A stretch of DNA of 64,000 bases, from assembly GCA_014843695.1 (NCBI GenBank), contig CM026400.1, forward strand, positions 13,843,631 through 13,907,630, given 5' to 3'. This document shows, piece by piece, positions 32,447 to 44,400 of the stretch. The notes beneath the pieces were generated by a model that was given only the letters and a program-made list of their open reading frames with translations, ran no database searches and was not told the origin of the DNA. The stretch's first letter is position 1. The number at the start of each line of letters is the position of its first letter. Position numbers and translations under genes: made by a program. Source of the DNA: Archivesica marissinica (taxonomy: Eukaryota > Mollusca > Bivalvia > Venerida > Vesicomyidae).

Positions 32447-35400
32447 GTAAGTATATAAGTTTATAATATAATTCTATATGAGGTTATTTTCTAAGTGTGT
32501 ATTGCTTAAATGCGAAATTGGAATATACATTCGTTAACAAATGTTAAACACGTTGAGCAGTGTACAGTGTACACCCAGTGCTCGTGCGTTCTATACCCAG
32601 TCACATCCAAATAACACTACATGTACATTCTTTCTGGTGGGATTCACGGAAGCTTCTGGAACTGCGGTGCCTTCCTGTACTATCTTTCAACTCACTAATT
32701 GACTAATAATTTGCAACACCGAATCAGCAGGTGGCACAGTTGATTAAATGCTTAAGAGCAAAAGAAAATACGAGTAGATATAATTCTCCTGCGATTGCGA
32801 AGCAAGTTTTAACAACTTATATTAATCACTCTCGTTGGCGCGGATGAAAGCGTAAATGTGGTCATTCGTGTGGGAGGAAACCGGAGTACCCAGAGAAAAA
32901 CCCACCTGTCCGATCTGGCGATCACCGTACCATCTCACATATTTCCCGGTCTGAGGATCGAACCCGGGTTGCATTGGTGAGAAGCGAACGCGCTAACCAC
33001 TGCGCTAATCGGACAGTCAGATTCTTTCATTGAAATAGTGGCCTCGGATTGGCTGACACATTGTAAGGAGCCATTAAGATTGAATGACGGATCTGTAGTA
33101 CCCATGGTTAACAGAACAGAACAACATTTTATTATCAGACTTAACACGCTGGACTGGTAATCCTGGAATCGCAGGATTGATCCACCTTCTGACCATAGAC
33201 TTGTTTGGTTAAAACGAGGTCTCTTGTCGGTGCTATATAGTGATGTGCACCGGTTTCAAAATCCATAATCGATTAATCGGAATAATCGGACGGGTAAACC
33301 GATTAGATAATTGATTATAAATCGGGCAATTGATATAGTTATAAATCAAAATCATTACACCTCATTTGTGAGTTTAACAATCTATTTAGTACTAATAAAT
33401 TACTTACAAGGGTGTGTTCCCACTTTCCCAACCTTTTATTAGTCCTATAGAAATTGAGGTAGGTGTTGGGGGAATGTATTGTTCGGTGTAACAATAGAGT
33501 TGAAAGGTGATAATTGGCGAAAATTGCTATACTGTACTGAAAATTTGTGTTTCTAAATTTGGAAAAGTTGTTCATAAATATAAGTTTCATATAGATAGAT
33601 ATTCTTTATTTTGAGTTATAAGCATTAAATCGAAAACATAGATATTTACATGGATAAGACAAACACATGAACATGCATAGCACATAATAGATATAAATCT
33701 TGAAATATTTTTATTGTACATATTCACTTTAATTTGACTAAGTGAGAAGCAGCATCAACATACGTCATGATGTCCATGTCGCCAGTTCGCAGTTGGTACT
33801 TCAGTCTGATGAGCATTTGCTCACGCTCACGGTATACCCGCTTCCTTGGTCGCTGCTTTCCACCGTTGGCGTGCTGAAACAGCTTCGCCTCGTTAGCAGC
33901 CTGCTCTTTCTGGACCAGGTCTATCAATGTATAAATATTAGGATGGCAGTGTCGTAGTTGGTTGTTTATTTTATGGTGCCAACCCTCAACATGATTGGTA
34001 GTGCGTGGACCATCATTCTCGTAATGATTCCAGGAGCGGCGGTCTCCCTCTACCCACTGCTCAGTCACATAGTCCTTAAACTTAGACACCGGCACTGAGT
34101 CATTGTCACATTCTTCCAGAGTTTGGAACCACACATCTTCGACAGAGGCTAGGGGACAAGTGGCAGTACCGAAGCACGTAGCACAAGTTTCTTCACTTCT
34201 TCATTGTCCTTGAAGTCAGCTACAAGACCACAATATTGTACTTTTCTCCACATACACTGTGTGAAGTGAAAGAAACAACCACGGACTTGAACACCAACAA
34301 ACACGATACTGGCAGCACGCCACGCTGCTGTTTCAAAGTCCATCATTATCGTTTCTGGGGACAGAGGAATGTTATGTTCACGGGCGAAATTCTGGATGAG
34401 TGTGAAGAATCTGGTGTACATTGTCTGTTTATTTGGGAGTAGTCCATACACTAGGGGACACATATACCCGTCGATCATGGGGTGGATGGTGTATAGCTGG
34501 TAGAAATATGACGGCGAAGCGTAGAAGGTACCGTCCATATACCAGGTCTCGGCTGTAGACAGCTGGGCCAGGTTGTCAACGGTGGCGAATATGAGCATTC
34601 GCGCCACATCACCGTCATTGGCGATTAGGAATGGCTCCCCTGCAAGCGACTCTATCCACTTCCCTTCCAAGTTGACATCCGCCCTTGTCTTTGGCAGAAC
34701 TGGTCTAGTCTTAGACCGCTGTCTATATAAACTGGATTTGGCTTCGTAGAAAGTGGGTAGATTAGCCACAACCTCTTGGGTGGAATTGTCCCATTCGATC
34801 GATCTTGTGTCTGCCAGCATATCGTTATAGATGGAGGGCACCGGCTGTGTTGACCATCGGACCTGCTTTCGGACACCACTCATGATGTCCGCAGCAACAA
34901 TTCTGCTGTCATCTCTTGGGTGATTGTGTTCATCAGCGATTTTGGTAGGAAGCTCATTCTTAGTGTTAATTTTAGCATTGCATGCTTTGTTGACACAGTT
35001 CCAGTAGCGACACTCCCGTTTTCTGGTTTTCAGGCTGTACATGTATTTAGAACTAGAGTCTGACTTCCTCTGCTATTCTCTATGAACCGTATATTGACTA
35101 GCGCATTTGCCATTTTAGAGATTTATGATTACAGAGGAAACTGACCTTCATTTTATACTATGTTAAAGAATGACTTACAGTTAGTGACCTGTTTTTCTTA
35201 GTTTTCAACAGTTAGTTATAAGTAAATTGTTAATTTCATTAATCATTATTGTTGTTCTCAGACTAATTTGCAATCAGTTCATAATTGCTAATTAAAAAAT
35301 AGTGTTGATATATAATTATGTAATTACCTAGTATAACTGTTATAATCATAAATAAATAATAGATACATATTGTTAATTGTTTGTATCTTTATAGTTCACA

Positions 35401-38400
35401 TTTCAAAATTAAAATATGTCTGCTATTTATTATTATGAACCTTTATCTGAATTATTAATGTTAAACGTACATACTGACAATTTTAATTTATACACAATTA
35501 AAGGAACACTTTTCTCCTTAAAGATATGCATATGCACTGGAAACAAAAATAACAAAAAAATAGTTTATTCTAGAATAAGTAAGTATTTTCAACAGATGGA
35601 ACAAGATAAATAACATTGAAATAGTACACTGCAAGTACAAGTTTATGTGTGCCTTTCATTTATTTTTTGAACAGTATAGAAAATACAGGTAAGTTTGAGG
35701 GGCGAAGAGATAATTGGGGATAATTAGTATGTGTGAAAATAAAAGGTTGGGAAAGTGGGAACAAACCCTTACAAGTTACTAGTTTCGACACATTAGTTAC
35801 TCAGTTACATCTGAGTACTAGACTTTAAGTTAGTAGACTGCCACCTGATATAAAATTAGTTTTTAAGTTAATAGAGGACAGAACGCTTAGTGACATACTA
35901 GTGAAAAGTCTAGTACTAGATACAGTTAGAATTGTTGTTGCAAACGTGCAATGCTAATAAAATACAGCCAATAGTAAATCGTGGTTTTATTTGAGGTATA
36001 AACAAACATAAAAGTAAGAGACAAAAATAAAGACTCGTCGATTATAATCGATTACACATTTTCACAATCGATTATCGCCGATGTCAATGCCGGCGAACGA
36101 TTGTCGGCGACTTAGCGATAATCGGTGTATCACTAGTGCTATCCATCGGGCAATTGGAGCTGATGGGTCTGTAGTCCAGTGGTTAACACGTTGGACTTGT
36201 AATCCAGGGATCGCAGGTTTGATCCCCCGCCTGACCCTAATAAAATTAACAGTCTTTCAGATGGGAGGTTAAACCGAGGTCTCGTGTCGGTGATTTACAC
36301 CGTGTACGTAAAAGAACAAGAGGAGACTCTGGAATGGGTCTGTCTGTATCATTGCACTATCCTCCAACAATCTAAAATGACTAATCTCTTCAGGAGGCGT
36401 CGCTCATATGGGCAACCGGTAGTGACGATAAATAAATGTAAAACACACTCTGTCCCTGATTTAAAGCATGTCCTTGTTTTGTTTTCTATAAATTCAATCG
36501 ATTCTTTTGTCTTTCTTCTTATACATGGATCAATGTAATCTAGTCGTGCTTTTGTCAAGTTTGTGACAGTCTATTGTGTCGCAGTATAACTTCATTTAAA
36601 TATTGTTTTGTTTACCTGCTCTAAAACAAATAAACACAACAATTGTTTACATAGTGATACAAATGAAAAGAGGACTAACACAGAATTTCAGTGCATTTGA
36701 ATGGTTTCATACTGACACATTCAGTTATGTATTTTTACGCGTATTATCTATGAATGTAATTCATATGTGTACGCATTTGAATGTCATGGTACTATTTAAA
36801 ATTGTTGGTGCAATATTTGAAATGTCAAGTTATTTTACATGTTCTGTACTCGGATGTTGTGTAAGAGAATTCTAAATGAAGGCTTCGTCTCGCGTCGGAC
36901 TAAATAAAGCATACAAGAAAGTGCTTATAAGCCCAGATGGCTGGGTGGAAACCCGAGGCGTAAGTAGATTATCGGTTCCCATAGGAAGAACCTGTACATG
37001 ATTAGACTTTATTTATCTTACAACGACAATTGTTTTGGATTTCTTTTTAAGTTTATTTAACGTCGCTATTGGTTGCCCATTTGAGCGACGGGAAGTTTAT
37101 ACCTAATAACACCTTTCCTGGGAAGGCTCCAGCGGTTAACCAGTTAATGGTACACCAACCTCCGCAAGAAAATGTCAACGTATTCATATAAAGGGACACA
37201 GTCTGAGCGGGATTCGAACCCGTAACCATCAGTGATGAGATTCTTTGGAGTGTGAAAGATCTAGTGGCAGTCGTGATAGCGCAGTGTTAGCGCGTTCGCT
37301 TAATGTGCGAAAGATCCGGAGTTCGAGCCCTGCTGGAGCCGTTACGAGTGTGCCCTTAGGCAAGGCACTTAAATTCCACGTCGCCTCTTCTCTCTCCCTC
37401 GTGGCGATGGATTCCACCAGGAATGAGGTCTCGAGAGTGATTAATATAAGTTGAAAGAACTAGAATGGGTCTATGTCTGTATCATTGCACTATCCTCCAA
37501 AAATCTAAAATGACTAATCTCTTCAGAATCATTTGTGAATTTTTGACAATCTTATAGTATAATGGGTTTTTGGAACTAGAAATGATACTTGATTGATGTT
37601 ACAATGTATTATGACTATTTGGGGTTGTACTTGGGTCCATGGTATGCCCGGAGGGGTCCATGGGGGGTGGTCCAGGGTATGCGCCGGATGCCTGTGACAT
37701 GGACAACCGGTCGCGACGACAAATAAACGTAAACACACATTCTTATTAACGTCTCCTGTGTACATTGCAGAGTAGATCTAACATAGAAGTTATACCGTTC
37801 TATTTCAGAGTAAAGCCAGTACCACGTGGTCCCAGTCTGTATTATGAAGAGCCCAAAAAACCGACGAAGGTGATCACATGGGACGAGGCGATGGAGTGCC
37901 GCCCACCTCTCCGGATTGACATGGAAGGGCCTGGACCCACGAACTATACCCCTAGAATTAAACCCCTAAACGAGATCAACTCCCCCGCCTGGACGTTTGG
38001 CTCTAAATGTTACATTGAGAAAGGTACACTATTTTACAATACTACAAGAATAATAAAGGTTTCCAAAACGGTAATCTGTGTAATATCCTGTTCGATCTAG
38101 CGGCATCAAATCTCTTGCCATTGAATACGGTGTTCCGTTAGGGTCATCGCGGTATATAAAAAATGTAACGCGATGGTACGATGGCACGATGTCGATGGTA
38201 CGATGGTACGATGGTACGATGGCGTTGACCATCGTATCATCGACATCGTACCATCGTACCATCGACATCGTACCATCGTACCATCGACATCGTGCCATCG
38301 TACCATCGACATCGTGCCATCGTATCATCGACATCGTACCATCGTGCCATCGTACCATCGACATCGTACCATCCCATCGTACCATCAGCATCGTGCCATC

Positions 38401-41400
38401 GTACCATCGACATCGTACCATCGTACCATCAACATCGTACCATCGACATCGTGCCATCGTACCATCGACATCGTGCCATCGTACCATCGACATCGTGCCA
38501 TCGTACCATCGTACCATCGGCATCGTGCCATCGTACCATCGACATCGTGCCATCGACATCGTACCATCGTGCCATCGTACCATCGACATCGTACCATCGT
38601 GCCATCGCCTTCCTGATTTCCCTCTATATACCGCGATGGCCCTAACGGAACACCGTAATTGAATGAATGATTGAGTACCATCAAAATAATGCAACAGTTT
38701 ACGTGCGTGCGTATGTGCGCGTGCGTGCGTGTATGCGTGTATATATGTATGTATATGCATGTAGGTATGTATGTATTTGTGTATCTGTGTGTATGTGTAT
38801 ATTATGTGTGTAGATGTAGAAATATACACACATAATATATTATAGTGCATATATGTGTAAAACGTTCTATGTTCCATTTCATCTGTTCATTTTGTTATCA
38901 ATTGTCTGTGTTTATTATGTACATGTAGCTCATCATATGGTGGAATAAAAGATATCTATCTACCTCGGTGGTGTCCGTGTTCCAGTGGTAGAGCGTCTGG
39001 TTTTGAATCGAACGGTCCCTGGGTGCGATATTCGGTCAGGCCACGTATGTAGTAGCATTGAGCAAGGCATCTTACACACATTGCTTAGTACTGGTTAACC
39101 GCTTAGGTCGGCTATGCCTGCCCAGGAAAACATGTCTAGGTCCCCGCAATGGGTTTGACATTACTGGAACATACATTGCTTAGTACTGCTGGTTAACCGC
39201 TTAGGTCGGCTAAGCCTGCCCATGAAAACATGTCTACGTCCCCGCAGGGGGTTTGACATTAATGGAACATACATTGCTTAGTACTGCTGGTTAACTATTT
39301 AGGTCGGCTAAGCCGTGCCCAGGAAAACATGTCTACGTCCCCGCAGGGGGTTTGACATTAATGGAACATACATTGCTCAGTACTGGTTAACCGCTTAGGT
39401 CGGCTAAGCCTGCCCAGGAAAACATGTCTACATCCCCGCAGGGGGTTTGACATTAATGGAACATACATTGCTTAGTACTGCTGGTTAACTACTTAGGTCG
39501 GCTAAGCCGTGCCCAGGAAAACATGTCTACATCCCCGCAGGGGGTTTGACATTAATGGAACATACATTGCTTAGTACTGGTTAACCGCTTAGGTCGACTA
39601 AGCCTGCCCAGGAAAACATGTCTACATCCCCGCAGGGGGTTTGACATTAATGGAACACACATTGCTTAGTACTGGTTAACCGCTTAGGTCGACTAAGCCG
39701 TGCCCAGGATTACATGTCTAGGTCCCCGCAGGGGGTTTGACATTAATGGAACACACATTGCTTAGTACTGGTTAACCGCTTAGGTCGACTAAGCCGTGCC
39801 CAGGAATACATGTCTAGGTCCCCTAGGTTTAGATTCCACGTTGCCTCTTCTCTCTCCCTCGTGGCGATGGATTCCATCAGGGATGAGGTCTCGAGAGTGA
39901 TTACTATAAGTTGAAAGAACTTGTTTCGCAATCGAGCTAAAATAAATTTAAAAAAAAATAGGAAGTAAGTAAGTAAATAGTTTATTCAGAACATATGTAG
40001 ATCAACTTATAACACAGTTAAGTTAACACCCAGTCCGACGGGCCTATTAGTCACCTTCGAATACACTTTATCTAAAATACACGCGATCAAATGTACATGT
40101 ATGTAACTCAAAGTGACATAACACGAATTACCCTTGCTTACTTCTGAGAAGTGTATTTAAGGAAGGAATCGCGGGTTAATAGTTTCCATCAGGGTGTGAA
40201 CTACGTTGGGCTTGGTTAAAGTGTGTGGAGGCCGAATACATCCACGCTAACTTTAAACACGCCCAATGTAGTGCATACCCCGATGGAAACTATTAACTCT
40301 CGATTCATTAAATATATTTACATTGATTATTCTTTTCAATGACACAAAGCAAATATAGCATAGCACATTTTGCAATTAAAATGGTTTTAGTCCAGATTTG
40401 CAGCTTACCGTGTGCCGGAACAGGTAAATAGATCATCATTGGAACAGCGTAAGCTGTAAGACACGCCTTTTCTCGATTAACACTATGAGTGCGCATGCCC
40501 GTAACATCGAGTACGCATGTGTCAGCTGCATATCATTAGTTGGGAACCCTCGTACGAAAATGTATACAATCAGGGCACATACGTTCATCGAAGGAAATGC
40601 AATAGCGATGTAAATATCACAAAGTGTAGCCGGTCCAGTGATTGGATCTATCTCTACATACACGTGTGGCACTCCGCTATGTCAAAGTTGGTTATGTCGA
40701 ATTATCCGGCTATCTCAAAGTCGGATCAAAGTTCCGTTTCAGACACTATCATTTTACATATAACTGGCTCTGTTTATATCGAATTTCGTTACGTCAAACT
40801 TCGGTTATGTCGAAGTATTTTGTTCGGTCCGACGGAATTCGACATAACGGGTGTAGACTGTAGTTGTTGATTATGTTGTTAGATGGCGGTTCCAGAACAT
40901 CGTGGGAGAAAACTTGGTTTCAAAATCCAGAAGTATGGACGTCAAAAGTGGATTTCAACAATGACGCCGTGGTAGGTTTCAAATAGTATCCTTATAGGCC
41001 TACTGGTGATCTTGTCCTTTATTTTTCGAGTATGTGAAAATAAGTACATGTATACAGAGCTGCATAGACTAAAACACCCTCTATTTCTGGACATGGATAA
41101 ATGCAATGAAACGTCTTGGTGTGTTGGCTATGTTGTTAATGTATGTTCTTATCAAGGATGTCGGCCCAATCTCTGTCGATACATTTGTATCCCATACAGG
41201 GCAATTAGGGGATTTTCCGATACATGGCTTAATATGTTGTTACAATAAACAAAAGAACAAGTCTACCATTATACATATGTAATAAACAACGGCTACGGCT
41301 GTTGAATTCCCCCCCCCTGTGAAAAGACTTATTTTTGGACGTAGATATGCACTTTTTTAACAATTTTGCAACTATTCTTATATATGTAACACTTTTACAT

Positions 41401-44400
41401 TGGAATTGAATACAGCGATTGGGCAGGATTTGTAGTGTTAATAACCAGCCATACAGGAAATATAGCTGGAGGCTGATTTTCAGTGCCACTGGAATACAGA
41501 AGGTTTTACAGGGAGGTATTTTGAACAGCCAGCAGCCAAATAACAGACAAAGACACGACAAATATCTCACATATATTCGTTTATATCATTATATTGGGTC
41601 ATGTTAGAATGGAAATAATATTTGTCTTGAAGTTGTTTATCGGCGAATAAACCACTGTTTGTTAACGGCCTGTGTGGTTAATTCCTGGGCATCAGAACTC
41701 CAAACCTTTGTTTATTCGCCGATAAAGAACAGCAAAACAAATATTAAATAATAATTACAATGAGACATATCTAGTGTTTATAGAACGATTATCCTCTTTG
41801 GATTTAGTCCAATTAGCGCGCTCACTAACCGAGATTGCGACACTCTCCATACAGTAACAGTTGTCTACATCCGCAGTATTTATTTTATTATTGCTGTCCG
41901 ACTAGCGCGCTCACTAACCAAGATTGCGACACTCTCCATACAGTAACAGTTGTCTACATCCGCAGTAGTTATTTTATTATTGCTGTCCGACTAGCGCGCT
42001 CACTAACCGAGATTGCGACACTCTCCATACAGTAACAGTTGTCTACATCCGCAGTATTAATTTTATTATTGCTGTCCGACTAGCGCGCTCACTAACCGAG
42101 ATTGCGACACTCTCCATACAGTAACAGTTGTCTACATCCGCAGTATTTATTTTATTATTGCTGTCCGATTAGCACGCTCGCTTCTCACCAATGCAACCCA
42201 GGTTCGATCCTCGGACCGGGAAGTATGCGAGATGGTATGGTGGTCGCCAGATCGGACAGGTGGGTTTTCTCCGGGTACTCCGGTTTCCTCCCACACAAAT
42301 GACCACATTTACGCTTTCATCCGCGCCAACGAGAGTGATTAATATAAATTGTTAAAACTTGCCTCGCAATCTTTGTAAAATAAATAAAATTTAAACTAAT
42401 GCATTTAGTCTATGAATAAAAACGTATTTGTGTATCGGTTGTCAACTTTTATTATTATCTTTCCGCAGTGGCCGACTCCAACACACTACAAACAGAGACC
42501 ATTACTGGGTCCACGTCAGCGCACCATGATAGAGGCTCCGTCATTCACTATCGGAACAAGACGTGAAATGATATTAAACAAAAGAGGTAACTGTTGATTG
42601 GTACAGATCCTGTCACTGGCCTCCGTTGCCGAGTGGTTAAGGTCGTTGACTCTAAATAACACTGTAACATATCATCACCGATGGTCACGGGTTCGAGTCC
42701 ATCTCAGGCCGTGTCTCATTTATATGAAAATGTTGGCAGTTTTTTACAGAGGTTGATGTACCAACTACTGGTTAACAACTGCCCAGGAAAGGTGCTGTTA
42801 GGTAAACTGCCCACCAGCGATATAGCCCAAAATGGTGTAAACAGTGTGTACATGTATGCTCAGTGGTCACCTCCATTAAGCAGCCGCCTGTATTGAGCAG
42901 CCAGAGATTCTGATGTTTCATTATACAGTTGTCCTTTATTAAGCAGCCACTTTCTGTGATTCCCTTGGTTGGCTGCTAAAGACAGGATTAACTGTATAAT
43001 CAATCAGGTGTTGTATAATATCATGACGAATAAAATATGTTTAAGCCAATTACATATGTTTGAAGGAGAGCAACTTATATAAATTGCTTAACTCTTTCAG
43101 CGCCAATGTCGCATAAAAGCGACTTTGTAATAAAGTAGAGAACCCGATCGGACAGAATAGAACATGCCGTCTGATCAGGCTATATGCTGATTGCTCTTCA
43201 GACAGTGGAGCTGAAGCACCTGTCCGAATAGCAAACAACATAGATCCTGATCAGACACGGCATTACGCCGCGGCTGATCTGGATCTATGTTGTTTGCACA
43301 TGCTCTGAATTTATTCGGCGCCGAAAGAGTTAAATTAAATTTGTTTCAAAGTCAAATAGTCTAGTTTATACGACAGGTCGTTGTATATTGTAGGCAGTGA
43401 TAAGGAGCCGTCCCCTGTTGACTATGATAAGGAGTTAGCAGATAAGATCGTTATGTCGAGAGCGCCATCTTTCTCTCATCAGTTCAGACGAGAAGGAACT
43501 GTCGTCTGGTGCTCCAAAGGTAGGTGTATTTAACCGTTCTACTTGATTCCCTCATCACAGGACAGACGGATCTATAGCCCAGTGGTAACATGCTGGATTG
43601 GTAATCCAGGGATCGCAGGTTCGATCCCCCGTCTGACCCTAATAAAATTAACAGTCTTTCAGATGGGACGTTAAACCGAGGTCTCGTGTCAGTGCTTTAC
43701 ATCGTGCACGTAAAAGAACCAGAGGAGACTCTGGAATGGGTCTCTCTCTGTATCACTGCACTATCCTCCAAAATCTAAAATGACTAATATCTTCAGGAGG
43801 CGTCGCTCATATGGACAACCGGTAGCGACGATAAATAAACGTAAAACACACACACCTCATCACAGGAGGATCTGTAGTCCAGTGGTAACACGCTGGACGG
43901 CAGCCTCGTGTGTTTACGACTGAATCACCGATCCGCTACAGGTGTCTTCTATGCAGCGTTACTGTCATGTTGTCCTAACATTTGTTATTTGTCTTGACCG
44001 CTACAGTAAAGTGTCGTTCACGCTATGCATAAAATCTCTGTTACATTCGCAATATTTTCTGGTAATCCAGTGATCGGAGGTCTTTCTTGGGACTTTAAAC
44101 CGAGGTTTCGTGTCGGTGCTGTACACCATCCACATAAAAGACCCAGAGGAGACTCTGTGTCTGTATCATTGCACTATCTTCCAAAAATCTAAAATGACTA
44201 ATCTCTTCAGGAGGCGTCGCTCATATGGGCAACCCGGTAGCAACGATAAATAAACGTAAGACACAAACACCTCGTCACCGACACTAGGAAATTATTGAAT
44301 TTAGGTTAAATTATGGTTGCATTGACTCATACAGTGCCCCTTTCTTGCGGCGCATCTGGGAGGGGGTGGATGGTCTAAAGCACCGACACGATAGTTTGAA

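Larger units (their letters stand above)
33411..35767 (-). mobile_element. Mutator-like (MULE) transposon with TIRs and target duplication
   Basis: Terminal inverted repeats GGTGTGTTCCCACTTTCCCA / TGGGAAAGTGGGAACAAACC (one mismatch over about 30 bp) are flanked by CTTACAAG (33403-33410 and 35768-35775; 8 of 9 bases if extended). The interior encodes a FLYWCH-type MULE transposase on the minus strand. It sits within the hAT-like element, in intron 1 of the ODF3-like gene and antisense to it. Confidence 0.88.
33238..36135. mobile_element. hAT-like element containing a nested Mutator-like element
   Basis: Left end TAGTGATGTGCACCGGTTTC and right end GATAATCGGTGTATCACTA are imperfect inverted repeats, flanked by 8-bp direct repeats GTGCTATA (33230-33237) and GTGCTATC (36136-36143). 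Eight-bp duplications and TAGTGATG-like ends are typical of hAT elements. Outside the nested element only about 540 bp of AT-rich, AATCGATTA-containing sequence remains, so it is non-autonomous. Confidence 0.75.

Noticed and set aside
33411..35767. Retroviral or retrotransposon origin for the 33-35 kb coding region
   Set aside because: The DGTF, DFE and Cys/His motifs with TIRs and an 8-9-bp duplication identify a Mutator DNA transposon; there is no reverse transcriptase or LTR.
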